From contig NZ_CADDWH010000001.1 of NCBI RefSeq assembly GCF_902809865.1, positions 2,542,001 to 2,606,000 on the forward strand: a DNA stretch of 64,000 nt, written 5' to 3'. Origin of the DNA: Halobacillus sp. Marseille-Q1614. Its GTDB lineage: Bacteria > Bacillota > Bacilli > Bacillales > Halobacillaceae. A program made the position numbers and the translations under genes. Each line of letters begins with the position of its first letter. Position 1 is the first letter of the stretch. Shown here one piece after another: positions 8,457-16,538 of this stretch. The notes beneath the pieces are model-generated. The model did not search any database. It was given only the letters and a program-made list of their open reading frames with translations, and was not told where the DNA came from.

Positions 8457-8665
8457 TAGGCATATTTCAGAATTAAAACCTAAAATAGGATGACCAAAGT
8501 AACCACCTTACTTTGATATTGATTATCTAACCGTACTGCTTCAAATAAGAGTCCCATCCGTGCTTGGATAGTAAAACCTCTTATATAAAACCTCCTGACT
8601 TTCTACCTTAATGTTATAGGCTCTCAATCCATGACAAATAGCTTTCTAATTTGTTTACGTACCTT

Positions 8666-8713
8666 CTAAAAACAGGCTAACACCCCCGTTGCGAAAGCCT
8701 TTCCAGTTAATAA
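8666..8713 (+). promoter_or_regulatory. Conserved upstream block, copy 2
   Basis: A 42/48 match to 7222-7269, placed at the same distance from the 8757 start codon. No standard sigma-A boxes are evident in the block, which fits sporulation-type control but does not prove it. Confidence 0.5.
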
Positions 8714-8756
8714 AATAATAGTGTTAATAATATTTTAAGAAAGGTAGATTGATTGT

Positions 8757-9854
8757 ATGAAAAAGTTTAAGTCAATCAAAGGTGCTCAAATTCCACCACT
8801 TACTCCAAACGACTTAATGCCCGAATGCATTCGTACACAAAAAGTGTATGACTGGATTACAGATGTTAACCAGTACACCAACAAAACACCGATCCCTGGA
8901 GATCCAGATGATCCAGCAACTTGCGCTGGATTAGTAGCCGCTGCCCTTGCAGCTGGAGACGACCTTACGTTTGAGTGTACACCGCCGGAAGTTCCCGGCC
9001 CAGATGCCACATGTGATGTGTTAGAGGTAACGAACGGAATGCCGGGTATGATCCGCGTATTGTGGACAGTTTTTGTCACGGTTACGGTCACGAACGAAAC
9101 AACAGGAGAAACTTGCGAGTTTGACGTACCTGTTCAATTTGATGATGTTTACATGGTTTGTATCCCAGAGCCATTCGATGAGGATAACGTGTTCTGCCGC
9201 ATCACGGCTGTACGATGCAGTGTCACAAACGCTGTTTTCCTTGGCAACCAGGTCCAAGTCAGTGTAACGGTATGTAAAGACATCCAAATCGAAGAAGAAG
9301 TGAAACTGGAAGTGTTGGCGAAATTCTGTCAGCCGCGTCCGAACGATATTCTTCCAGAGCCGCCAGCTCCAGAAGAATGCCCAGGATTCGAGTTCCCACC
9401 ACAATGTAACTTCTTCCCGCGTCCAAACTGTGACTGTCAGGCAGAAGCGTTTATCAATAATACGGATGGAAGTACAGGGTTCAATTATGTATTAGACGCT
9501 CTTATCTGTGACAACTGTACGTTATCTCAAAGTACTTGGAGTTACACACAGACGGCTCCAGGCGGCGGCGTTACAACGGTAACACCGAGAACGATTGCTA
9601 ATGTTGCATGTAACGCTATAGAAGGCCTTGGTCTCCGTATGGTAGTTACAGGTACAGCGGATGTAAGCGGTGCAGCCGGTGACTTTACGAACGTAAACTA
9701 CACACTTTCGTTCATTGAAACTACTGGTGCAGCAGACGATCTTTTCAACTTAATTGCAGGACCTATTACCACTGGAGACGTCACTGTACCAGATGGCCAG
9801 CTTATTGTTCAAGACTGCTTAACGTTCGATGATATTCCGTTTGACACACCATAA
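8757..9854 (+). CDS. Cys-containing spore-surface paralog B (SPOCS-like)
   Basis: A 365-aa protein, nearly identical to paralog A over the first 225 or so residues, including long blocks of identical DNA. The C-terminal domain (about 230-365) keeps only the frame 'LDALICDNCTLSQSTWSYT', 'NVNYTLS' and 'VQDCLTFDDI' while the rest has diverged. A conserved core with a variable tail suggests recent tandem duplication, with gene conversion over the core or diversifying selection on the exposed tail. No signal peptide or catalytic motif. Own terminator at each end, so probably its own transcript. Confidence 0.6.
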   Translation: MKKFKSIKGAQIPPLTPNDLMPECIRTQKVYDWITDVNQYTNKTPIPGDPDDPATCAGLVAAALAAGDDLTFECTPPEVPGPDATCDVLEVTNGMPGMIRVLWTVFVTVTVTNETTGETCEFDVPVQFDDVYMVCIPEPFDEDNVFCRITAVRCSVTNAVFLGNQVQVSVTVCKDIQIEEEVKLEVLAKFCQPRPNDILPEPPAPEECPGFEFPPQCNFFPRPNCDCQAEAFINNTDGSTGFNYVLDALICDNCTLSQSTWSYTQTAPGGGVTTVTPRTIANVACNAIEGLGLRMVVTGTADVSGAAGDFTNVNYTLSFIETTGAADDLFNLIAGPITTGDVTVPDGQLIVQDCLTFDDIPFDTP

Positions 9855-9862
9855 AAAATTTT

Positions 9863-9899
9863 AAAAATGGGGGGAGCTATTCTTCTCCCATTTTTTTAT
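9863..9899 (+). terminator. Rho-independent terminator
   Basis: AAAATGGG-type stem with its complement CCCATTTT, then a T-run, directly after paralog B. The stem is slightly asymmetric. Confidence 0.8.
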
Positions 9900-9929
9900 A
9901 AGCAAACATTAAAGAAATGAGGCATGATT

Positions 9930-11777
9930 ATGGGGTGTTTATTGCACCAAGGTAATAATTTTGGAACCCCCGTTTTTCTAGGGGACGATGGTTTTAGTCA
10001 AGTTAACTTTACTCAAGGATTCACCTTTTCCTTCTATGGAGCCAATTATACTAGTTTGTTTGTTAACTCCAATGGAAATTTAACGTTTAACGCAGGTGAT
10101 GGAGACTTTTTTGAAACTATTGCTGATTTTATCAATGATAACAACCCACGAATTGCTGCTTTGTGGGATGATCTCAACCCAAACGGAAATGTCTTCGTTA
10201 AACAATTATCCGACCGTTTTATCGTTACATGGGTAAACGTACCGGAATGGCCTAACACTGGGTCAAATACGTTTCAAATTGTTTTATATGATTCAGGGTC
10301 AATAGGTTTTGGTTATGAAAACCTGGACAGTACAGATGGCTTAGTCGGAGTCGCCAGTGGAAATGGAGGACCTTCCAGTGTGTTCACCTATGACCCGCCT
10401 ACTAATACCAGTCCGGACGATACAGTTACGGGACCTACCGGTTCTCTTGATGATAACAACACGATACTATTTTGGAGTTATAATGGAACAAATTATGAAT
10501 TAGCAGAAGAACCTTGTTTAGATATCAGTTGTTCAAGTGATATCTTTGAAGGTATTAATAGAGGACAATCAGGAAAAGTAATTAATTTTCCTTCCCCAAC
10601 TGTAACACCAGAGGGAACAGTTGTTTCTTGTACGCCATCATCCGGTACCTTTTTCCCTGCCGGTGCAACTGAAGTAGTTTGTAGAGCTGATGGAATTTTT
10701 TCCTGTTCCTTTACAGTTACAATTGTCACTCCAGCAGGTAACAGCCTGCGTCCTGAATGTATTCGCACCCAGAAAGTATATGACTGGATTGCTGATGTGA
10801 ACCAGTACACGAACAAAACGCCTCTTCCAGGAGATCCAGATGACCCAGCCACATGCGCTGGATTAGTAGCCGCTGCCCTTGCAGCCGGAGACAACATTAC
10901 GTTTGAGTGTACTCCGCCGGAAGTTCCCGGCCCAGATGCCACATGTGAGGTGTTAGAAGTAACGAACGGAATGCCAGGTATGATCCGCGTATTGTGGACA
11001 GTATTTGTCACAGTGACCGTTACGAATGAAACAACAGGAGAAACGTGCGAGTTTGACGTACCCGTTCAATTTGATGATGTTTACATGGTATGTATTCCTG
11101 AGCCGTTTGACGAAGATAACGTCTTCTGCCGCATCACAGATGTGCGATGCAGTGTCACTAACACTGTTTTCCTTGGCAACCAGGTTCAAGTCAGTGTAAC
11201 GGTATGTAAAGACATTCAAATCGATGAAGAAGTGAAACTTGAAGTATTGGCGAAATTCTGCCAGCCGCGTCCAAACGATATTCTTCCAGAACCGCCATCT
11301 CCAGAAGAATGCCCTGGTTTTGAGTTCCCGCCTCAGTGTAACTTCTTTCCTCGTCCAAACTGTGACTGTCAGGCAAAAGCCGCTATCGATGATATAAATG
11401 CTGCCGGCTTCCATTATGTACTGGATGCGCTTATTTGTGATAACTGCACATTATCTCAAAGTACTTGGAGCTTTACCCAAACGTCTCCTGCTGGAGAAGT
11501 GTCAACAGTGACACCCAGAACTATTGAAAGTGTAGAATGTATGGAAGTAGAAGGCGGCATTCAGATGACGGTTCAAGGACGTGCCGATATTAGAGGAGCC
11601 GTCGGTGACTTCGACAACGTAACTTATACACTTACCTTTACGGATAGTACGGTAGGTCCGACTACATTTAATTTAGTTACAGGACCTATCTCGACATTTG
11701 ATGTCATTGTATTAGCTAGTCAATTAACCGTCCAAGACTGCTTAACGTTTGATGACATATCATATGACAGACCATAA
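9930..11777 (+). CDS. NIDO-HYR-SPOCS-like fusion, spore-surface paralog C
   Basis: A 615-aa protein. ATG at 9930 is preferred over ATG at 9924 because GAGG lies seven bases before it. Three parts are visible. Residues 1-195 resemble a NIDO (nidogen-like) domain: 'SLFVNSNGNLTF', 'PRIAALWDDLNP', 'FIVTWVNVPEW', 'NTFQIVLYDSGSIGF', 'LVGVASGNG'. Residues about 197-270 resemble a HYR repeat: 'ISCSSDI', 'VVSCTPSSGTFFPAGATEVVC', 'CSFTVTIV'. From about 274 to the end it is a full copy of the paralog A/B protein starting at 'RPECIRTQKVYDWI'. NIDO and HYR are extracellular adhesion-type modules. No signal peptide, so delivery as an adhesive spore-surface component is the simplest inference. Confidence 0.7.
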   Translation: MGCLLHQGNNFGTPVFLGDDGFSQVNFTQGFTFSFYGANYTSLFVNSNGNLTFNAGDGDFFETIADFINDNNPRIAALWDDLNPNGNVFVKQLSDRFIVTWVNVPEWPNTGSNTFQIVLYDSGSIGFGYENLDSTDGLVGVASGNGGPSSVFTYDPPTNTSPDDTVTGPTGSLDDNNTILFWSYNGTNYELAEEPCLDISCSSDIFEGINRGQSGKVINFPSPTVTPEGTVVSCTPSSGTFFPAGATEVVCRADGIFSCSFTVTIVTPAGNSLRPECIRTQKVYDWIADVNQYTNKTPLPGDPDDPATCAGLVAAALAAGDNITFECTPPEVPGPDATCEVLEVTNGMPGMIRVLWTVFVTVTVTNETTGETCEFDVPVQFDDVYMVCIPEPFDEDNVFCRITDVRCSVTNTVFLGNQVQVSVTVCKDIQIDEEVKLEVLAKFCQPRPNDILPEPPSPEECPGFEFPPQCNFFPRPNCDCQAKAAIDDINAAGFHYVLDALICDNCTLSQSTWSFTQTSPAGEVSTVTPRTIESVECMEVEGGIQMTVQGRADIRGAVGDFDNVTYTLTFTDSTVGPTTFNLVTGPISTFDVIVLASQLTVQDCLTFDDISYDRP

Positions 11778-11782
11778 CTAAC

Positions 11783-11808
11783 TAGGGAGAGGAGTTCTTC
11801 TCCCTTTT
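11783..11808 (+). terminator. Short hairpin terminator
   Basis: GGGAG / CTCCC stem followed by TTTT after the paralog C stop codon. Short, so moderate confidence. Confidence 0.55.
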
Positions 11809-11898
11809 ACATATTTAAGGAAATGTACTTGTTAGGCATACACCTTTTTTAAATCGTTGACTATTTTTGAGCTAATTATTTAAGAGAGGTGCTTTAGA

Positions 11899-13014
11899 TT
11901 GCCAATAGATGACCTTACCCCTAATAGTTTAATGCCCGAATGTATACGCGTAACAAAAGTTTATGATTGGATTACTGATATCAACAGTTATGAGAATAAA
12001 ACTTCGATTCCTGAGTTCTCTCAATGCAAGGACCCTTGTGCCTCCAGGGTCAGGGGTGCACTGGAAAAACATCACGATATTCGCGTAGAGTGCAGTACGC
12101 CTGAAGTACCGCCGCCATTCCCGCTTAAAGATTTAAAAAAATTCTCTCATAAGCATGATAAAAAGTGCCCCGACAAATTTGAACGTTTTTCCTGTGAAAT
12201 TATAGAAATAATGAACGGAACCCCTGGGATCATCAGAGTATTATGGACCGTGTTTGTTGAATTAAAGATCTTTGATGATACGGAAGGTAAATTATTATGC
12301 AAATTTGATGTGCCTGTGCAATTTGATGAGGAGTATATGATTTGTATTCCTGAACCTCTAGATGAGAAAAACATAACTTGCCGAATCACGAAAATTTTCT
12401 GTAATCCAACTAACAGAGTTCTGCTTGGAGACTTGGTGCAGCTAAGAGTAACCATCTGTAAAGAAATACAAGTAGAGGCGGAAGTTAAATTAGAAGTACT
12501 GGGTAAATTCTGTCAGCCGCGGCCGAATGATATCCCATTACCTCCTCCTATAGATGAAGTCTGTCCTGCTTTTGAATTTCCGCCACAGTGCCCGAATATA
12601 TTCCCGCGGCCTAACTGTGACTGTCAGGCGGAAGCAATGATTGATGTAACAGTGTCAGAAATCCAACATCAGTTAGAAGCATTAATTTGTGATAATTGTA
12701 CATTATCTCAAAGTAATTGGGTGTACACACAAACCGCTTCAGACGGTACGGTTACTACTGTTACCCCAAGAACCATTGAAAATGTTGAATGTACGGAAAA
12801 CATTAGGATGACTATTACAGGGCGAGCGGATGTAACCGGAGGAACAGGAAACCAGCAGAATGTGCCTTATACTTTAGTGTTTACGGAGGCTGCGCAAGAT
12901 ACGTTCGCTCTAACAGCCGGTACCTTTATAGTAGCTGCAGTCAATGTGCCGGATGCCCAACTAGAAGTTCGTGACTGCCTCACATTTGATGACATTGATT
13001 TTGATACTCCATGA
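11899..13014 (+). CDS. Cys-containing spore-surface paralog D (diverged)
   Basis: A 371-aa protein with TTG start behind GAGAGGTG. It keeps the family layout ('LTPNSLMPECIR', 'KVYDWITDINSYENKT', 'NGTPGIIRVLWTVFVEL', 'CKFDVPVQFDEEYMICIPEP', 'NCDCQAEAMIDVTV', 'DCLTFDDIDFDTP'). It is clearly more diverged than A-C and carries a basic, His/Lys-rich insertion around residues 70-95. The C-terminal tail is closest to paralog A. No signal peptide. Probably the oldest member of the tandem set; function inferred as for the others. Confidence 0.6.
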   Translation: MPIDDLTPNSLMPECIRVTKVYDWITDINSYENKTSIPEFSQCKDPCASRVRGALEKHHDIRVECSTPEVPPPFPLKDLKKFSHKHDKKCPDKFERFSCEIIEIMNGTPGIIRVLWTVFVELKIFDDTEGKLLCKFDVPVQFDEEYMICIPEPLDEKNITCRITKIFCNPTNRVLLGDLVQLRVTICKEIQVEAEVKLEVLGKFCQPRPNDIPLPPPIDEVCPAFEFPPQCPNIFPRPNCDCQAEAMIDVTVSEIQHQLEALICDNCTLSQSNWVYTQTASDGTVTTVTPRTIENVECTENIRMTITGRADVTGGTGNQQNVPYTLVFTEAAQDTFALTAGTFIVAAVNVPDAQLEVRDCLTFDDIDFDTP

Positions 13015-13016
13015 TC

Positions 13017-13038
13017 AAGGGGGGCATTCCCCCTTTTT
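13017..13038 (+). terminator. Rho-independent terminator
   Basis: AAGGGGG / CCCCCTT stem then TTT, immediately after paralog D. Confidence 0.7.
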
Positions 13039-13090
13039 ATTTCATTCTATATCTAAATCATATTTGGTAGAAAAAGGAGGATGTGAACAA

Positions 13091-13432
13091 TTGAAAGACA
13101 ACACTGTAAACGCGGATCGGTCCGCTATTTGGGAGATGAACCATAAAATTATTGAATCGCAAGAGACACTCCAAACTTTAAAGAGTAATTATTTACATCT
13201 ACAGCAAAAAGGGGATGAGTGGAGAAATGAACTCAGAAGATCTTTGACTACTGATTTAAATCCTCTATTAAATAAAATAGAAAAAGCTTCTGACCACCTC
13301 TCCCCAATAGACGAAGAATCATCATCCAATTCTCTTCAAGAAATGCGAGATCATAAATCTCCCAATTCTCTGAATTTAGCTCAGTATCTTAACCAATTTA
13401 AAATCAATCAGACGACAAGAATTTCCCCTTAA
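13091..13432 (+). CDS. Small coiled-coil protein, spore island
   Basis: A 113-aa protein. TTG at 13091 is the likely start because AAAGGAGG lies just upstream; the open frame extends farther 5' only through the previous gene's tail. It is mostly polar and helical ('NHKIIESQETLQTLKSNY', 'GDEWRNELRRS') with a Ser-rich C-terminal half. No recognisable family. It is followed by a similar small coiled-coil gene, suggesting a short operon of structural proteins. Confidence 0.55.
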   Translation: MKDNTVNADRSAIWEMNHKIIESQETLQTLKSNYLHLQQKGDEWRNELRRSLTTDLNPLLNKIEKASDHLSPIDEESSSNSLQEMRDHKSPNSLNLAQYLNQFKINQTTRISP

Positions 13433-13516
13433 AAGCTGCCAGTTGCGATTGTATCCAATGGGACAGGTAATTTTTCCAGCTGAATAAACCCATTCAAAAA
13501 GGTGGTGGAAAATATC

Positions 13517-13957
13517 ATGGTAAAAAAGAATTCCAACGGCAAGGACCAGGAGTCTGATACTCAAGTATCCAGTCAAGAGCTTCACTCAAGAATGACAAAA
13601 TTGGAAAATGAACTGGAAAGAATGAAAGCATTAATTAATCAAATGAACAGGAGAATGATTTCTTCTTTGCAGAATGAACCCATCTATACCAATCAAACGA
13701 AAGAATTCAATCAAAATTATACTTCTAAAGCAAAGATGACCTCGATTCCGAAAAGACAGCGTAATACGGGTCAACCAAAAATACAAAAACCCTCTCGCAA
13801 TAACTTATCTAAAAAAGCAGGAACCAAAAAGCAGCAGAATGAAAACAAGCTGCAAAACAAACCACAAGGCAGCTATCCCCAACACCCCGTTCGCAGGCAG
13901 CAGCCTTTAGATGACTCAGTATTTAATCCTTTTAAATACTACCGACGAGAACAATAG
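13517..13957 (+). CDS. Small basic coiled-coil/disordered protein
   Basis: A 146-aa protein. ATG at 13517 sits eight bases after AAGGTGG; two GTGs upstream are less well placed. A short coiled coil (about residues 15-50, 'SRMTKLENELERMKALIN') is followed by a strongly basic, Asn/Gln/Lys/Pro-rich tail ending 'DDSVFNPFKYYRREQ'. The Tyr- and Arg-rich end is typical of spore-coat proteins, but I do not recognise a family. Confidence 0.55.
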   Translation: MVKKNSNGKDQESDTQVSSQELHSRMTKLENELERMKALINQMNRRMISSLQNEPIYTNQTKEFNQNYTSKAKMTSIPKRQRNTGQPKIQKPSRNNLSKKAGTKKQQNENKLQNKPQGSYPQHPVRRQQPLDDSVFNPFKYYRREQ

Positions 13958-14010
13958 CCGTCTCCTCCTCCTTTTATCATGAATATAACTAGTAAAAAGG
14001 AGGAAATTCT

Positions 14011-14190
14011 ATGACGCCAAAACAAGTGAACGAATTATACCGTCAAGCAAAAAGAGGAAGTCTTTCCCACCACCGCCAAGTTAAATCAATCCGGTTAAAT
14101 AGAGGAAGACGATTAAGCCAAAAACTTGCACCATCAAATACCACCAAAAGCCAAGGGTGCGGATGCGGGAAGAAAAAACTTCGTCCCTAA
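14011..14190 (+). CDS. 59-aa basic protein with Cys-Gly tail
   Basis: ATG at 14011 has an excellent AAAAAGGAGGAA site. The product is strongly basic (many Arg, Lys, His) and ends 'CGCGKKKLRP'. It overlaps the next gene's open frame by 65 bases if that frame starts at 14126. Its placement among spore-surface genes suggests a small coat or core-associated protein; no family recognised. Confidence 0.6.
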   Translation: MTPKQVNELYRQAKRGSLSHHRQVKSIRLNRGRRLSQKLAPSNTTKSQGCGCGKKKLRP

Positions 14191-14596
14191 ATCGCCCTGT
14201 TTTTATATAAAAGAGTCCATCTGGAGAAAGATGATCTCCCATTGTAAGTCAGAGCTGCCTTTAGAAGGCTGCGGTCTTCTTTCAGGTCCTGCACTAGGAT
14301 ACGGAAATAATTGTTGGAAAATGAGAAACCTTGATGCTAGTCCTATTTCTTTTTCTATAGATGATCAGGAGCTGCGAAATACATTCTTGGAAATGGAGCG
14401 TAAAGGCGAAAAACTGACAGGGATTTTTCATTCGCACCCAACAAGCCGTGCTTACCCTTCTCATCAGGATATTAAATACGCTCATTACCCTGCAGCGATT
14501 TATATTATTGTTTCTTTTGCTAAAAAAGGACCAGAAGTTAAAGGGTACAAAATAAAGAATGGCAAGGTAATACCTGTTCAGCTCATCAAATATTAA
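14126..14596 (+). CDS. JAMM/MPN-type metallopeptidase domain protein (JAB1 family)
   Basis: Up to 156 aa. The full JAMM zinc-site signature is present: Glu47 in 'PLEGCGLLSG', His102-x-His104-Pro, Ser112 and Asp115 in 'HSHPTSRAYPSHQD'. Bacterial stand-alone JAMM proteins cleave isopeptide or C-terminal peptide bonds. The start is uncertain: TTG at 14126 lies inside the 59-aa gene and has no good ribosome-binding site, while ATG at 14231 has GGAG but would remove the first strand and part of the first helix. Translational coupling to the upstream ORF is possible. In this locus, processing or cross-link editing of spore-surface proteins is a reasonable guess. Confidence 0.75.
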   Translation: MHHQIPPKAKGADAGRKNFVPKSPCFYIKESIWRKMISHCKSELPLEGCGLLSGPALGYGNNCWKMRNLDASPISFSIDDQELRNTFLEMERKGEKLTGIFHSHPTSRAYPSHQDIKYAHYPAAIYIIVSFAKKGPEVKGYKIKNGKVIPVQLIKY

Positions 14597-14604
14597 AGTG
14601 TTTC

Positions 14605-14640
14605 TGCATCCCCAACTCTTGAGTTCGGGATGTTTTTATT
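14605..14640 (+). terminator. Rho-independent terminator
   Basis: GCATCCC paired with GGGATGT around an internal ACTCTTGAGT stem-loop, followed by TTTTTATT, after the JAMM gene. Confidence 0.75.
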
Positions 14641-14730
14641 ATCATTCGCTTTAAGTAAGTCACTCATAATTCCTTAAGCAAAATCATAAGATGGAGCGTC
14701 TCTAAAACTTCTTAGAAGGAAGGTGAAGAC

Positions 14731-15999
14731 ATGAATCTGCAAAGGATTGATGGGGATGATCACACTTTATACATAGCCAGGAACTTAAGCTCAAAGTTTT
14801 TAATGACGAAGGTGGAAGTTCATTTTGGAGAGTGTAAGAAGACTTGTTCCATTCGGCAATTGAAGACCCTTCCCACTGATTCAGTTGCTCTTTCTAAAAC
14901 TTTTGCTTACCCTTTCACTCTTCCAGAAAATATCCCTTATGAGCTTAAAATAACAGGAAACACGTTAACCATCGGTCCAATCATTGGTATCATATCCACT
15001 TACAATCGATTTTTCTCCTGGGAAACAGGGAGATTAAATAAGTATGATGAAATTAAAGGTTTGGTGTTCGTCTGTGAGGAAGCGGATGTAGATATAAAAA
15101 AACGTTCGATCAAAGGATATTGGTTTAACCGGCAAAAGAGCACATGGTCAGAAGGGATGTTTCCTTATCCAGATGTTTGGTTTAATCGATATGGAAATTT
15201 AGATAAACATTTAAATCATAGTTTAAGATTAAAAAAGGATCACCATATCATAAATTCTAAAACCATCGATAAATGGGATCAGTATAAGATTATCCAAAAA
15301 ATAAGCAGTGAGCATCCTGTAATGCCCCGTACAGAAAGGTTCTCCATGGAAAATTTAGTAACCATGTTAAGGGAATGTAAGGAGGTCTATTTAAAAGAAA
15401 CAAACAGAGCAGACGGCCATGGGATAATGATGATCAGGATCCAGGAAAAAGGCTTTTTGTTGATTGACCATAAAAATCACAGCACACAATTCACAAGTCT
15501 CCGTCTGTTATATAACCAACTATTGCAGATAGAGAATCTAAATAATTATCTCATTCAGCAATCAGTGGCCTATCGCTTCAACAGCCAAAACCTGGATTTC
15601 CGTATATACCTTCAAAAAAATGAATCACACGAATGGTTCAGTCCCGGATTCTTTTCAAGGGTTTCGAAAAAAGACAGCATCATAACAAACTATAAAAACC
15701 GAGAAAGGATTTCCCCTGGAAATAAAGCTTTAAAACAAATATATAAACTCACTGAATCAGCTGCTAAAGAGAAAGAGAAAGAAATGTTCCAAATAAGCAA
15801 AAAAATTTGTGAAGCTATAGAAAACACCGGTATTCACTTAGGTGATATTGCTGTGGATATTATTCTGGACCAACAACTCCATATTTGGGTATTAGAAGTC
15901 CAAGTCATCTTTGGTATAGAACCAAAGTTATCATTCGTAGACCAGCATTTAACGGGGCCGCTTTATTATGCCAAATCACTTGCCGGCTACACTAAATGA
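14731..15999 (+). CDS. YheC/YheD-family spore-coat-associated ATP-grasp protein
   Basis: A 422-aa protein with GAAGGAAGGTG before the ATG. Layout matches the YheC/YheD family: an N-terminal beta domain (about 1-90), 'GPIIGIIST' near residue 87, 'YPDVWFNRYG' near 145, and an ATP-grasp region from about 190 with 'VYLKETNRADGHGI', 'QQSVAYRFNSQNLDFRIYLQ' and the metal-binding end 'GDIAVDIILDQQLHIWVLEVQV'. In B. subtilis these proteins associate with the spore coat. Substrate unknown. The canonical final Glu-x-Asn of ATP-grasp enzymes reads Glu-Val-Gln here, so activity should not be assumed. Confidence 0.85.
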   Translation: MNLQRIDGDDHTLYIARNLSSKFLMTKVEVHFGECKKTCSIRQLKTLPTDSVALSKTFAYPFTLPENIPYELKITGNTLTIGPIIGIISTYNRFFSWETGRLNKYDEIKGLVFVCEEADVDIKKRSIKGYWFNRQKSTWSEGMFPYPDVWFNRYGNLDKHLNHSLRLKKDHHIINSKTIDKWDQYKIIQKISSEHPVMPRTERFSMENLVTMLRECKEVYLKETNRADGHGIMMIRIQEKGFLLIDHKNHSTQFTSLRLLYNQLLQIENLNNYLIQQSVAYRFNSQNLDFRIYLQKNESHEWFSPGFFSRVSKKDSIITNYKNRERISPGNKALKQIYKLTESAAKEKEKEMFQISKKICEAIENTGIHLGDIAVDIILDQQLHIWVLEVQVIFGIEPKLSFVDQHLTGPLYYAKSLAGYTK

Positions 16000-16010
16000 C
16001 CCAGAAGTAT

Positions 16011-16042
16011 AAAAACAGGGATGCCAAGGTATCCCTGTTTTT
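16011..16042 (+). terminator. Rho-independent terminator
   Basis: A 12-bp stem AAAAACAGGGAT / ATCCCTGTTTTT with an 8-base loop after the YheC/D-like gene. Confidence 0.9.
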
Positions 16043-16173
16043 GCTTGCTCTTTGATCCTTCTCTTCCATCTTTTTACTTACCCTAAACTGTAAATTTCCA
16101 AAGAAAGAGTAAAAAAGTAAAAAGTGTACATATTAAAAATGGTTCGATCTTGAAATGATAAGGAGGGAAAATC

Positions 16174-16482
16174 ATGAAAAAGAAATTGATCATTTTAACT
16201 ATGTCTCTTGCTATCTCTACTGGAGTTCTAACAGCATGTAATTTAGACAACAATGAAATTGACGAAGGTCCTGCTGATGTAAATTATAACCCTACTCGTT
16301 ATGACAATAATAATTATCCTAATGGTCTTGACGAGCGCGACCGTCCATATATGGATGAGCAGGAGCCAGACCCAACAGAAGAACCGTCTGAACAAAGACG
16401 CGAGAACCAGCGTATGGATGAACAAGAGCCGGATCTTACGGAAGAACCATCTGAACAGCGACGCGACCGCTACGTTCGCTAA
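16174..16482 (+). CDS. Small lipoprotein with acidic tandem repeat
   Basis: A 102-aa protein with a lipoprotein signal peptide ending in the lipobox LTAC (Cys22) and AAGGAGGG before the ATG. The mature part is Asp/Asn/Glu-rich and carries a repeat of about 21 residues twice (MDEQEPD-x-TEEPSEQRR...). No family recognised. The charge pattern suggests a surface spacer. Confidence 0.65.
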   Translation: MKKKLIILTMSLAISTGVLTACNLDNNEIDEGPADVNYNPTRYDNNNYPNGLDERDRPYMDEQEPDPTEEPSEQRRENQRMDEQEPDLTEEPSEQRRDRYVR

Positions 16483-16486
16483 TTTT

Positions 16487-16517
16487 AAAAAAGAGCAGGT
16501 GATCCTGCTCTTTTTAT
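16487..16517 (+). terminator. Rho-independent terminator
   Basis: AAAAAGAGCAGG / CCTGCTCTTTTT stem, just after the lipoprotein gene. Confidence 0.9.
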
Positions 16518-16538
16518 TCATAAGGGGAGGCTTATAAC

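Noticed and set aside
7338-11414. Minus-strand open frames opposite the four paralogs, recurring at the same relative position
   Set aside because: They recur only because the paralogs repeat; no ribosome-binding sites or family features, and they are rich in rare-looking Trp, His and Cys runs.
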